Of a stretch of DNA of 64,000 nucleotides, positions 33,834 to 44,125 are shown in pieces; position 1 is the stretch's first letter, and each line of letters opens with the position of its first letter. Where the stretch lies: positions 1,663,733-1,727,732 of the forward strand of contig NC_089175.1 of NCBI RefSeq assembly GCF_947507565.1, written 5' to 3'. Made by a program: the position numbers and the translations under genes. Under the pieces are notes generated by a model. It ran no database searches and had not been told where the DNA came from. It was given only the letters and a program-made list of their open reading frames with translations. The stretch comes from Oscarella lobularis (lineage: Eukaryota; Porifera; Homoscleromorpha; Homosclerophorida; Oscarellidae).

Positions 33834-34261
33834 CTAGTTCCTAGATAAAAACAGGGTGTTTTGACGCAATCTCACTTGGGCATTTGCCAGAAGGGCAAGG
33901 CCAAGGCCAAAACCAGCCGCAAGTAAGATGATAAGTCCCGTCAACTTTAGCCTGAAAGCTACGTCTTCGAAGGCGTCAAAGTTTTCCTCGCCTCCCGCAC
34001 GCTTCTTCGACTTATAATAATATTGCTTCTTCTTCTTCGTGTGACGTCTTCTACCTGCGTTCGAATAACGTTAGGTGCGTTTGATTCTTTCTGACTCGAA
34101 CCGTATCCTTGGTTTCCTTGGTTTGGATAATGCTTGGAAGACTTAGAGATATGTGTTCCCTCGTCGTTTCCACGGACCCACCACCACCACGGTGGATTTT
34201 GAGCTAGATAATAGGCCACGCCCAGCGCTGCACCGCCCACTGCCAACAACTGCCAACTCAT
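33834..34261 (-). CDS. Small two-TM protein (family D, member 1)
   Basis: The ATG at 34261 gives MSWQLLAVGGAALGVAYYLA, a glycine-rich hydrophobic N terminus, then WWWW, a polar linker and a basic run. The continuous frame ends at 33959, but the overlapping frame reads KKKKQYYYKSKKRAGG, ENFDAFEDVAFRLK and a hydrophobic LTGLIILLAAGFGLGLALL, ending at 33834. An unplaced intron or frameshift probably joins them, because the relatives at 34911 and 41545 also end in an acidic EDV segment plus a C-terminal membrane helix. Function unknown. It is divergently transcribed from the small gene at 34479. Confidence 0.45.
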
Positions 34262-34478
34262 AAGCCGTGCCTTTCTTTCGACGAGTAAAAAAGAAAAACA
34301 AATGAGGAAAATCTAAAATTAGCACAGGGTACCCGGATTTTCGGTTAGGTGTCAACAAGCTACGTAAGCATCGGAAATCTCGGAAACTATCTCCAGATAC
34401 AGGTACGTCCAGCTTTCCTAGCTCGGACAACATAACTGTCCATGACTCGCGCTCATCCCAGAAAACGAAAGTGACGAG
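34262..34478. promoter_or_regulatory. Divergent intergenic region of a D/E small-gene pair
   Basis: Includes AAATCTAAAATTAGCACAGG (about 34310-34330), which is repeated at about 35250 upstream of the second family D gene, followed in both by a CCGGAT(T)TTC(C) segment. This is a duplicated promoter or 5' UTR block. Confidence 0.55.
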
Positions 34479-34772
34479 ATGCCTCAAGTGAAAGACGCAA
34501 TGAAACTTGCCCTATTGAGCGGAGGAATCGTCCTCGGCGGAAGAATTACAAGAATACTATTCATGAAACACGTCACGCTGACGGTCACAGCGAAAGTCAC
34601 ATTGACGGTGGCTGGGACCGCAACTGCTGCTGCAGCCACGAAGTCCGCAATTGCTACTGAAGCCATGAAGTCAGCAACTGATAGTTCGAAACTACACGAA
34701 CAATCAAAACCACCAACTCGCGAGTTGCCTCCTCTTGTGTCCGCAGTTGCTACTGCAAAATCAATAGACTAG
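34479..34772 (+). CDS. Small alanine/threonine-rich hydrophobic protein (family E, member 1)
   Basis: A 97-residue frame from the ATG at 34479 (MPQVKDAMKLALLSGGIVLGG). It has a glycine-rich hydrophobic segment, then alternating valine/threonine and a long alanine-rich stretch (GTATAAAATKSAIATEA), and a polar tail ending TAKSID. It resembles the 64-residue protein at 35638 in its start (MP...), the GG..LGG membrane segment and the following TVT repeats. I do not recognise the family. Compositional bias lowers certainty that it is coding; its divergent pairing with a family D gene, repeated twice more in the window, supports it. Confidence 0.4.
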   Translation: MPQVKDAMKLALLSGGIVLGGRITRILFMKHVTLTVTAKVTLTVAGTATAAAATKSAIATEAMKSATDSSKLHEQSKPPTRELPPLVSAVATAKSID

Positions 34773-34910
34773 CCTCAGACTGATTGCTTGTCTGTTAATT
34801 AGGGAGCTATAGAACTGCCTCATGCACAGCACTGTCTTTTTTTAGCTGATAGGTGTTTTGACCCTATCTATCAGGATTTCATAGACCTAAAACATTACAT
34901 GGTAGTAGCA

Positions 34911-35200
34911 TCAGCGAGACGACTTAGTCACAATAGCAATGAAAACAATAGCCATGACAAAACCAACAGCAAGACGTAGCGTTGGCCAATTAGGTATTTT
35001 CAGAAGTTCCGAAATTACGTTTCTTCTCGTTCTGATGCTTTTGACGCAAGGGTTCTCTTTTTTCTGCTTGACATCTTCAGAAGTTTCTACGGGCTATGAC
35101 TTGGAGGTTCATTCCGGTTTTGGCTTGGTCTGAATAGCACCTGGACCAATAGGCCACGCCCAAAATGACAAAAGGCAATAGCAGTAGCCAGCCAAAGCAT
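34911..35200 (-). CDS. Small two-TM protein (family D, member 2)
   Basis: The ATG at 35200 gives MLWLATAIAFCHFGRGLLVQ. After a short linker the first frame stops at 35087; a second frame (about 35095-34911) reads ETSEDVKQKKENPCVKSIRTR and ends with a membrane helix (LRLAVGFVMAIVFIAIV) and stop at 34911. The halves probably join by a short intron I cannot place exactly. N-terminal membrane segment, charged linker with EDV, C-terminal membrane segment is the same plan as at 33834. Function unknown. Confidence 0.45.
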
Positions 35201-35637
35201 GGTTGTTTCTAGAACCTGTCTAATTGAACAACAAGGCGGAGTGGGGAAATCTAAAATTAGCACAGGAGAAATTCCCGGTTCTTTCCCGGATTTCCAGTTG
35301 ACACAACTCTGAACAAGCGAATCTTCGGGCAAAGGTAGGTAGGTAGGTAGGTATTTTAGCACCATCCTAATCCAGAGTAAACTGTCCTTGATCGCCTAAG
35401 AACGCTCATGCTTTCATCGTAAACGATGACGTCATTGAAAGCTAACATTGCAGGCCTAACGATGCATTTTTACCATTTGCACACTTTCGGACGATGGCTA
35501 ACGGCGAATGAAGAAGAGAACTCTTACTGACCTTCTACCCCAATTACACCTTACATAAATAAAATAACTTTATTAATTAAGTCACATGCACCAAGAATAA
35601 TGAATTTACTCACTTCTTTCAGCTCTAAAGTGAAACG
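35201..35637. promoter_or_regulatory. Divergent intergenic region of the second D/E pair
   Basis: Carries the second copy of the AAATCTAAAATTAGCACAGG block (about 35247-35267) and a short TAGG tandem repeat (35336-35352). Otherwise nothing recognisable. Confidence 0.45.
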
Positions 35638-35832
35638 ATGCCTCCGAATCAAGACACGATGATGCAGCGAAACAACAACTACAACAACTGGTGGATTGCA
35701 GGTGCCATAATCGCCGGAGGAGTCGTCCTCGCAGGAGGAGCAGTTCTTGGTGGCTTGTACCTGAAATACAAAACGGTGGTAGTCTCAGTGACGACGTTGG
35801 GAGCAGCTATAACCGTAACCCTGAGTATGTGA
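35638..35832 (+). CDS. Small glycine-rich membrane protein (family E, member 2)
   Basis: A 64-residue frame from the ATG at 35638 (MPPNQDTMMQRNNNYNNWW). An asparagine-rich start leads into a single glycine-rich membrane helix (IAGAIIAGGVVLAGGAVLGG) with small-xxx-small spacing, then KYKTVVVSVTTLG. It resembles the E member at 34479, and a degraded start of the same kind lies at 46503. Unknown function; possibly an oligomerising membrane peptide, which is a guess. Confidence 0.5.
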   Translation: MPPNQDTMMQRNNNYNNWWIAGAIIAGGVVLAGGAVLGGLYLKYKTVVVSVTTLGAAITVTLSM

Positions 35833-36126
35833 ACTGTCGCTGCAAAGAACACGTGAACTTGTTTCCGTCTGTGTCCGTGTAATAAAAAAACGCGTGTGAC
35901 GACTTTGCCCTTTTTTTCATTTTCTGTAGCACTCAATGAGAGAAAGACATCAACCATTAGAAAGAGAGAGAAAACGAGACATGGACACGACGCAAGTAAA
36001 CCTACAGTGCATTTTAACCTCGCCCTACCGTCATCACCAACCAGCAGCCTAATATTCTTTCCGCGGCTTCCGCTTTCGAGGCGACGTCCTACGGGAACTG
36101 AAGTAAGGCAAAGTAAAAAAGAAAAA
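35833..36126. repeat. Downstream flank of E2, duplicated at 46 kb
   Basis: TTTCCGTCTGTGTCCGTGT and AACCTCGCCCTACCGTCATC (about 36017) recur in the same order at about 46560 and 46642, next to the other D/E remnant. This shows that a segment of this region was copied into the TRAF-like cluster. Confidence 0.6.
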
Positions 36127-38939
36127 TCAAATCGGCGCGTCGAGAGAGCCAGACCTAACGGGAGGCGCTTCCTCCGCTTCTTTCTCTTCTGTCGCCTCCG
36201 CGTCTTCAGCATTGGCTACGTCTTTTTCATCCGCGGGGTCGTCCTCACCCTACTCGATCCACCCAAGCGTCGAATCGATTTCGGTGTCTATTTTTCTTTT
36301 CGTTACCCCTTCGTCGTTCTCGTCTTCCTTTTCCTCCTTTTCTTCGTCCGCTTTTTCGTCTCCTCCGTCCACTTCTTCTTCCTCTTCCTCCTCCTCGTTT
36401 TCTTCTTTGACGTCTTCCATTTTCTTCTCCGATTTGCTTGCTTGCGTCTCTTCTTCCTTGGGATGAGGATCATCCGGCGTCGGTTCGTCGGTTTTCTTCT
36501 TAGCTGCCGCCGTCGCAGCAGCGCTGTCGTCCTAAAGAAAATATTCCTATGTTAGAGAGAAACGTAGGACGGCGTTTACATACTGACCTTCACTCGACAG
36601 CAACAGGCCGCAATCAAGACAATTGGAAGGACGAGAACAAAGGCATAAACGAGCCAAAGCCACGGCATTTCTTCCGTCATTCCAATCAGAGAATCGATCA
36701 TCCCGCTCTACGTGGACAGAGACAACGTAGTCCTTAAAATTATTGGCAAATAAGGGGAGGGACACACGGTAAGACTGCCTTCCCGCGCCGATTTCTTTCC
36801 CCAACTTAAAAAAAAACCAAGTCAATAAACGTATCAATACGTAGGTTGAGTGTTACCCTTGACGAGCAACGTCTGCAGCGACGTCCGGACTGTCCGTAAC
36901 GAGAAAATTGTCAAAGAGGATGTCATCGGACATCGACCAAAGTTCCAGACCAATAGCACCCTATCAAAAGAAAAGGGATCTCTCAAATAACGTCACAGAT
37001 GATACGCTACGTACTATAGACGTTATTCGAGAAAACGGATCGGTGTCCTCATAGAAATCCGGATTGGGAATTTTCTTCGGTTTCCATATTCCCTAAGAAA
37101 AAAAGCAGCAAAATAACGTTTTCACAATCTCTCAAGATTCCTCCCCAATCTCATGTACCTGATAATTAGGATTGTCGATCATGGGAGCCTTCCACTTTCC
37201 CTTATAGACGGGATTCTTGATGAGGGGAGCCTTCCACGGACCACAGCCAGTGTCCTGACACTTGGGATTCGCTAATGAAGAAAAAATTATAAACTAATTT
37301 ATCAAAAAACTTGATACTTACGTATTTGTGGCGCCTCCCACGTCCCATCCTCCTCATCGTCCCTAGACAAAAGTTGGTCAAATGAACGAGATGTGATTTT
37401 CTTATTTTTACCAGTCGTCCGGTTTAGCTGCATCCGGATCATCGATGTAGTCTGGTTCGTCATCATTCCAGTCGTCCGGTCTCACTGCATCTGGATCGGG
37501 AATCTTCATAGGAGCATCTTCATCCCTGTTATAGAATAATGTTATTGTATGGCGTTGTTTGGAAAATAATGAGTATTTGACCAGTCGTCTGGTTTTGTTG
37601 CTTCAGGATCAGGAATTCTATGTGAAGATGATGCATGACGTTCTACGTATCTTTTTATTGATTTTTTTTTTACTTTTCTCTTTCGTCCCAGTCTTCTGGT
37701 TTCTTGTCATCGGGATCGTCAATTTCTTTGGGTGGATTCACTGGAGGTCTAAAAACATTGAAGTGTTAGTTTCATTGACACCTCTGGGGAAAAATCACCT
37801 ACTCGAAATCTGACAACAAACTGCCACTGTTGACTTCACGCTGATCAACAAGAATCTGATACATATTATCAGGATTAATAACTAAAATCAAAAACAACCA
37901 TTATTTTCTTCAAGGTCGACTCTTAGTACAATACATACTCAACGTGTAAACGTGGCTCTTGTGATCATTAATGTAATCGGCCGCTGCAGTGTGCTTTGCG
38001 TGCTTCTCCTCGAATTTGCCAGTGTTGGGATTCTTGTGCCGAAAAATAAAGTGAATCTAGAAAAAAATCAGGTAGACATGCCATCTCCACGTCAGTGATT
38101 ATCAGTCTGACCTTATCAGTATTTCCACACTTATCCGGGCCAAACATGACGGTATATGGAGTATTATCCCTGAAGTCTTTCTAAATTAAAAAAGGTATTA
38201 GGTATTAGTCAATGGAAATTTTTCCATATCATTTACTAAATCAAATTGAGTGTCCTGAGTAAGAAGCTTCATGTAGGCTCCACCACATTCCTGACCCTCC
38301 TGAAACTTCACCTCATATCTAAAAAATCAGTAAATCTAAAAGGCCTTTTCTCGCTTCCAATCGACTAACTGGGCAACGAATGGCGATGAAGTAAAGTCAA
38401 ATGGTGTTTCAAGTGCCGCTGCAATGCCGTGATGCTTAGCTTTTGACTAGAAACAACAAGAATTCGACTTTGAACCTGTGACCACGCCTCCATCGTACTT
38501 TCAACACGAGGCCGAGATCTCCTTCCAATCCGCTCTCTTTCGCCTCTTCTACCACCCATTCGCCTATGAATGTTCGAGGTTCAGCGTTTGGGGTGCGCGC
38601 GACCGCGAGATTTGGTCTTTTTACCGTCGTATTTCGCTATCGCTTCGTCCGCGCCGTCTTTTTTCGCCTCCGAAAGGACCCACCTTGCGATGAAGGTATG
38701 AAGTGAAAGTTCGGAGCGTTCTCGAAGAGTTCTACCTTGATTCGAAGCTCTCTTTGCTCGCGAACGGCTCGAAAAACGACGTCGCGCCCGATGGGACTGG
38801 TATCGGGTTTTCCTGCGCGTTAGACGTGCGTTTACCGTGGCGTTTTGGATGAGAAACAAATGCGTACTTTGTCGGCTGCTACGGCCTCGAGAAGAACGAG
38901 ACCGACGAACAGGATGAATTTCTGACCTTTCACCGCCAT
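36127..38939 (-). CDS. CANX: Calnexin, ER lectin chaperone
   Basis: A type I ER membrane lectin that binds monoglucosylated glycoproteins. The ATG at 38939 opens a signal peptide ([21 protein letters not shown]). Downstream exons read [73 protein letters not shown] and [11 protein letters not shown], all calnexin signatures. The P-domain has repeated KPEDWD and IDNPNY-type units across several small exons (about 37900-37130). A transmembrane helix ([16 protein letters not shown], about 36680) precedes a long acidic tail. The tail seems interrupted by an in-frame TAG, but a 63-bp intron (GGG|GTAACG to GAGTAG|GGTGAG) removes it and gives ...[14 protein letters not shown]... and a stop at 36127. 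About a dozen very short introns. Confidence 0.93.
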
Positions 38940-39297
38940 GATTTGTGAACCGAAGTTACTGAACACGTGGCAATCGACTGTTGGGTGTCGTCACGCATAG
39001 CGCGCGCAAAGACACATGTACAACGAAACACTCAACGAAACCGAGACTGTAACCGAATGTGCTGTACCAAGGCTACTGTACTGTACATGCACAGTTACAT
39101 GCGCCGTTACATGCACAGTATTTGCAGGGATTTGCAAGGCGTGACAGAAGTCATTTCTATTGATAGCTTATTCCATTTGAGAAGCCCTGCAGACGGTAGA
39201 CATTTAGACGATATTGGGCGTTTTTCACTAACAACTTACTTCCTTTTTCTTTGTATGGTAACATCAGACGGACGTAGTCTAAACAAAAGCTATGGAA
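38940..39297. other. Upstream region of calnexin and 3' flank of TRAF-like gene 1
   Basis: No gene supported. Short repeated ACATGC(A/G)CAGTT(A) and GTTACATGC motifs at about 39080-39120. It probably contains the calnexin promoter. Confidence 0.4.
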
Positions 39298-40581
39298 TTA
39301 TTTAGGAATTTCTTTCAATCTAACGACAACATACGCAGCTAAGAGTTCGGCCAATGATTTCTCACGGCCCTTTACCTCCCTGGAAGACTTTGTGACATCT
39401 GATTCCAGTTTCTTCCCTTGCTTAGAAAAGTTTTCCTTGAGCGATTTCAAGGCGGATTTCATTTCAGAGTTTTCCTTCTGTAGTTTTCTAATTTTGCAGT
39501 CAGTCTCTTTCTGTTCAGTTTGCAGGGAAACGAGATTTTCAAAAAGAAGCTGCTGATGAATGAATGCTGCACCGGACATATGAGCATTCATATCTTTTCT
39601 CTTCACCTGCAGCAAATTGAATGTGATGAACATGTGGTGATATGGGCACACCAAACCTTTTCATGGCATCCCATTACGGTATACTGGCACGAGAGCATAG
39701 AATTAGGGCAATTTCCTTTCTTGCTTGTGTGATCAAACATCTTATTAGAGTACAGTGTAATGCATTCTAAGTAGATAAAAATCTAAAAGTACTGTACCTT
39801 TCTTCGGGGCAATTCTTCATTGCACAGTTCACATGGAATGGGCACATACTCGCAGTCTTTCACATGATCCTCAAGAATTAGAAAATGAATAAATAAATTC
39901 AACTGACAGAAAGTTTTGTTTGTGTACTTCCATGTCTTTGTATTCATTCAATGATCCGCAGAAGGAACAAGAAATTTGCCTTCTTATGCAAACGGTTGAC
40001 TCATGGAGTGTCATGTTTCCTCTCGCAACAACTTTGTTACACTTGCAAGGAACTTTCTCATATGGACACTCCTCTATGTGAGGCTAAAAGCCAGACCCAC
40101 TTTGCTGGTAACTTCGTACATGAAATCTTACCATTACCTCATAATCTCGAAGCTGGCCACTCCACGTGCATCCGTCATCAGCGTTAGAACAAATAACTTT
40201 TAGAGAAAGAACCTTTCGCCTCACATTGGCATCAGGAAATATCTTATTAATTAATTACAAGGTGAGTACGTCAAAACGTTTCAAAAGCAAAACCTTGTCA
40301 GGTGAGATCTTCTCCTTGTCTAGGGCACACAAAAGCTTTTCTCCCTTTTGTTTTCGAACAGTCCTAAGGCAAGACACAGGGTCATAGGTCTCTTTTAGAG
40401 ACAATTCTCACATCGCAGCTTGCTCCAAACATCCCCTGCAGTACAAATGACCGCATTCCGTTTGGACGGGATCTCGTAGGACACAAAGGCAAATAGGACA
40501 CTCTAGTTCCTTGTCCAACGTCCCCACAAACGGAGCCGAATATCCGCCTTCAGTCGGACTCTTCATGCACTCTTCCGCCAT
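39298..40581 (-). CDS. TRAF-like RING/zinc-finger coiled-coil protein 1, no MATH domain
   Basis: The ATG at 40581 starts MAEECMKSPTEGGYSAPF, then a RING finger (ELECPICLCVLRDPVQTECGH, CRGC; about 40500-40420). Several exons give TRAF-type zinc fingers: VICSNADDGCTWSGQLRDYE, HIEECPYEKVPCKC, CSFCG, DHVKDCEYVPIPCELC and CPNSMLSCQYTVMGC. The last exon is a coiled coil (HQQLLFENLVSLQTEQKE onward) ending in KEIPK at 39298. Animal TRAFs normally end in a MATH domain for receptor binding; here the coiled coil is terminal. The RING suggests E3 ubiquitin ligase activity in signalling. First of three tandem relatives. A GCATGCGTGACG motif lies at the start. Confidence 0.82.
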
Positions 40582-40789
40582 CTTTTGGGAATAAAAACTA
40601 CGCATGCGTGACGAAAGTCACTTAGCCATCAAGATCAAATAACTCTTTCTACTGTACCGTGCACAAGATCAAGTTGTGGAGGCGGTTAACGTTCAACCTG
40701 ATAGGCCTAGCTGCCAGTGAAAAAGTAGACTTTAGAACTGATACACGAGACAATTTGAAATTACTCAATGACATACTGCAGGCCAGTCA

Positions 40790-41275
40790 TTACTTTCACG
40801 GTCTATCAAGTCTACCGGACAGGCCCTGTGGATGTGGTTTGGGAGGCTGCAAACATTCTACACGATGTCCATCTGGTAATTGAAGGGATGGCATTGATTT
40901 TTCTTCTTCTCGGATGCACTGACTCTGATTGCTTCCAAGACTTAGTGGTGAATGAGGACTTTCTTGGAAAATGCGACAAGCTTTCTTTCTGTATCAGTGT
41001 GAAATTCTGGAATGACCCTTGTCCTGCTAAGTTCACTCTGCAAACGCAATTTAGCCTTCTGCAACGAGCAGATTTGCTTGTTGGCTTTCTGAAGCTCTCT
41101 GCGCATTTCAAGAGCGTTCTCAAACAAAAGCTTTTGATGGTAAACAACTGCGTTTGAAATGTGCGTGTCCATATCTTTCGGCAGTACCTGCATAAAATTT
41201 TATAATCCTTTATAAATCTTTTAATTAATTGAACTAACTTTTTCACCACACCCTATTGCAACGTATTGACAGGAG
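40790..41275 (-). pseudogene. 3' fragment of a TRAF-like gene
   Basis: Contains the end of a zinc-finger exon (SCQYVAIGCGEK, about 41260) and the coiled-coil exon (VLPKDMDTHISNAVVYHQ, about 41190-40945), nearly identical to the 3' end of TRAF-like gene 3 at 48345-48790. The RING and first zinc fingers are missing upstream and an in-frame stop interrupts the tail. This is a partial duplicate. Confidence 0.7.
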
Positions 41276-41544
41276 AACGTGGCAATCGGGAGTTGGAGGG
41301 AGTGGGAGAGTTGTCACGCAAACAGCTAGTTTTAAAAAATTGAAAATTATTTGCATGTCATAAAGCAGCACGTGATATTGTCTAATTGTCTACTGTTTGA
41401 GTTTGCTACTAAAGAAAGATACGTCATATATCATACGTCAACACAACACAGGCCCCTTCCAAAGATGAAAGAGCAGTGGAGAAAGACGCAGAGGAATAAA
41501 TTCATCGCTTCTCTCAGTTCAATTTTTATCAAATACTAATTTGT

Positions 41545-41907
41545 CTACTGCACTCTCCGGGGTGAAACTGAAGCCATGGCCCAGCCAATAGCGAGAGATA
41601 TTACTAGTACTAGAAATGACACTCCTACCACCTTCAACTCGGAAGCTGAGTCTGAGTCTTTACAAGCCTCCTCGTCTTCGGAAGCCACGTCTTCATAAGC
41701 GCTAAGCCTTGCCGGACTTTGCTCATAGTCATTTTGCCGCCTTCTTCCGTTTCTTCTTCTTCTTCTCCTGCTGCTGCTGCTGCTTTTTGTCTCGGTACCT
41801 GAGTACCGAGACATAGTTTTTGGTATGTAAAAATTTTGTTCGTTGCGTACCGGAAAAGTGGTCGGTGGTACGCTGTCGCGATTGCGTCCGTCAGGTGTCC
41901 GATACAT
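41545..41907 (-). CDS. Tail-anchored small membrane protein (family D, member 3)
   Basis: A 120-residue single-exon frame from the ATG at 41907 (MYRTPDGRNRDS). A polar N terminus, a serine then arginine run (SSSSSRRRRRRNGRRR), an acidic segment (LSAYEDVASEDEEACKD) and one C-terminal membrane helix (VVGVSFLVLVISLAIGW) with a short VSPRRVQ end. The basic run, EDV segment and terminal helix match the C-terminal half of family D members 1 and 2. The topology suggests a tail-anchored protein facing the cytosol. Function unknown. Confidence 0.5.
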   Translation of the reverse strand: MYRTPDGRNRDSVPPTTFPVRNEQNFYIPKTMSRYSGTETKSSSSSRRRRRRNGRRRQNDYEQSPARLSAYEDVASEDEEACKDSDSASELKVVGVSFLVLVISLAIGWAMASVSPRRVQ

Positions 41908-41997
41908 TGTAGTTGTGCACCTGGGTATTTGTTAGGGTCCTTGTCTTTTAGTTTCGGAGAAATTTGGGTCCTTTCGTGAAACAGAATGTGACGTCAC

Positions 41998-42112
41998 AGA
42001 GTTTGGAATGCTCGTTTGCATCTAATTACCAGGCTTCTTGATGTGGAGGGTGGATACGTTTCCGCCTTCCCAGAGAAGTTTGGAATGCTCGTTTGCATCT
42101 AATTACCGGGCT
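41998..42112. repeat. Direct repeat
   Basis: GTTTGGAATGCTCGTTTGCA followed by TCTAATTACC occurs at about 42001 and 42079, 78 bp apart, with diverged flanks. Probably part of the mobile-element block that follows. Confidence 0.7.
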
Positions 42113-42129
42113 CCTGGTCATGTTTTAGG

Positions 42130-42840
42130 TACACCCGTTGTAACAATGCGTTTACCTTTCGGTTTTTTCAAGGACGTGCCGATGTGCGTTTGCGGCGTTC
42201 GGTTTGTTGTTCCGGAGCTTGGGCAAAGTGATGAAAACTGACATAAGAAATATGTAAGGGATATGTGCCCGTGTCTGTGGGGCTTGGTTAGGTACTGATC
42301 GCTCTTCATTATTTAATTCTATGCGCGAGGAACCTGGGAGATGGCGTTGTGTCCGTCGCTGCAGCAGTTGAAGCGACGCTAAGGAGCTCAGCATTGTGAC
42401 TCGCTGAAATGAGCGATGTGAATGAGATGCGTCTAGACGTGGTAGGGAGGCGTGACGGTATCAATTTTCCATTTCTCGTGGGAACGTGGTGAGTCGCCTA
42501 AATGCTCACCATGGTACCAGTCAAAATAAGCGAAGCGCCCTCTCTACCGTAGTCAAAATACCACGCGCCTCATTTGCCGCTCATTCAGAGTCAGCTAGTC
42601 ACGCTTGCTGTACTGCTCATCATAGCTTCTGCTGCTGCAGAAATGAACGCGCCGGCATCGCCGCCCATGATAGAATTTTTGAGCAACCTGAAGTACCTAA
42701 CCAAGCCCTCGACAGACACAAATATCTCTGCCATATACATTCTTTCAGTTGCCGCCACTTCGCCTATGCCCTAGGAAGAAACCCAATGCCGCAAACGATA
42801 AGCGCATATATCGGCACAGAAAAGAACTGAAAGGTATAGT
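42130..42840. mobile_element. Large imperfect inverted repeat (fold-back/MITE-like element)
   Basis: The left arm (about 42130-42420) and right arm (about 42570-42840) are diverged reverse complements. For example, the reverse complement of 42170-42300 contains AACCAAGCCCCACAGACAC and CGCCGCAAACGCACATCGGCA, matching AACCAAGCCCTCGACAGACAC and TGCCGCAAACGATAAGCGCA at 42700-42820. No transposase frame is present. A related piece is at 43880-44125. Confidence 0.6.
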
Positions 42841-43047
42841 TCCAAACTTCTGTGACATTTTCGAAAAAAGCGAGCCCTGCCCTAACAATCACCGAGGACA
42901 CAACAACGCCATGCACGGCTTCCGGCTCCTAGCTGTCGCTCGCAACTGTTAGCCCGAGCGCAAAAGCTAGCGAAAGAGCTAGGGCAGTGCTAGCGACAGG
43001 TTGACAAACGGAGTTTAGTGGGGTCCCAGGACCCTGAAGGGATCGAG

Positions 43048-43740
43048 CAGCGGCGTAACCAGGTTTCAGAGGTCGGGGGGGCACAATTTTTTCGCGCCGA
43101 AGGCGCGAAAAATTTTTTGAATGTGGGCGTGGTCAATCTTAATTTTTCGTTACTGAATAATGTTTTTCTATGTCTGGCGCTTATACAGAAGTTTCGCTAA
43201 AAATTTAAACGTCTACATAAATTTCAATTTTCTACTAAAATCGACTTCTATAAACGTTTTCACAGCTTTATCTATGTCTAAGTTTTTGGCCAGATCGCTT
43301 TCAATAGCTAGTACAGCCATATCATTGAGGCGATCCTGTGTCATTGACGCCCTGAGGTACGTTTTCAGCCTCTTAAGGCAGGAGAAGGCTCTTTCGCATG
43401 ACGCGGTCGAAACTCCCATCGTCAAAACAATTTCCCAGAGCCGCACCAACTCAGAAAACGCCTCTTTTAACGGTATCAGATGTTTTAACGCCTCACCCAA
43501 TGAGTTAAAATCTTTTCCTATTAGGTAGTTCTTAGCTAGCTGAATCATGAGTTCGGTTCAACGAGCATGAGAAGTAGCAAGCAGTTCGCATTCTGCCAGA
43601 GTCGAACAGTAAACGCTATCGTTATGCAAATCGACGAAATAGTGCGCATCTTCGGTGAATACTCCGTCAAATTTTACCTAGCTTTGGCAAAATTTCGGGG
43701 GGGCACGTGCCCCCCCAGGCCCCCCCCTGGTTACGCGCCT
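43048..43740 (-). mobile_element. hAT-family transposon remnant with 8-bp target duplication
   Basis: 693 bp. The left end CAGCGGCGTAACCAGG and right end CCTGGTTACGCGCCT are imperfect terminal inverted repeats, with G-rich and C-rich blocks just inside. The element is flanked by a perfect 8-bp direct repeat, GGATCGAG (43040-43047 and 43741-43748), the hallmark of hAT insertion. The inside keeps only the last part of a transposase. It is an internally deleted, non-autonomous copy. Confidence 0.85.
43213..43548 (-). pseudogene. hAT transposase C-terminal (dimerisation) fragment
   Basis: A frame of about 111 residues inside the hAT remnant. VSTASCERAFSCLKRLKTYL and MTQDRLNDMAVLAIE are the typical C-terminal dimerisation motif of hAT transposases. 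The catalytic domain and zinc finger are absent, so it cannot act as a transposase. Confidence 0.85.
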
Positions 43741-43879
43741 GGATCGAGTCGATCAAGGGGAACGCTTAGCTTAGGTGTGAAAGTTGGAGGGCAGGCGGCG
43801 ACCACTGCTGGACCCGAATTTTTCCAGCATTTCGGTTTTTATCACCGGCGACGTCGATTTGTTTGTTTCGGCAGCAGTT

Positions 43880-44125
43880 CAGGCTAAACGCTAAGGAGAA
43901 GAGTAGTGTACCTGAGCTGTGAATGAGGTGCGGTAGGGAGGCGGTAGGGAGGCGTGGATAGACGGGTACGGTGAGGGGAGTGTTCTCAGTCTCACAGAAA
44001 TGAGGCGGCGCGTGCCGTCTGCTTCTCGTAGACATTGTCCTCGCAGACGGCGATTACGATTACACCAGATCGGACGACCACTACCGCCGCCTCAACACTC
44101 ACCACAGTACCAGTCTAAATCGTCA
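43880..44125. mobile_element. Fragment related to the 42.1-42.8 kb inverted repeat
   Basis: Shares GGTAGGGAGGCGT and ACTCACCA.(A/G)GTACCAGTC with the element at 42130-42840. It ends directly at the satellite array. Confidence 0.5.

Noticed and set aside
36127-36300. In-frame TAG in the calnexin acidic tail, suggesting readthrough or a truncated protein
   Set aside because: A 63-bp intron with good GT-AG sites removes the stop and keeps the acidic frame open on both sides.
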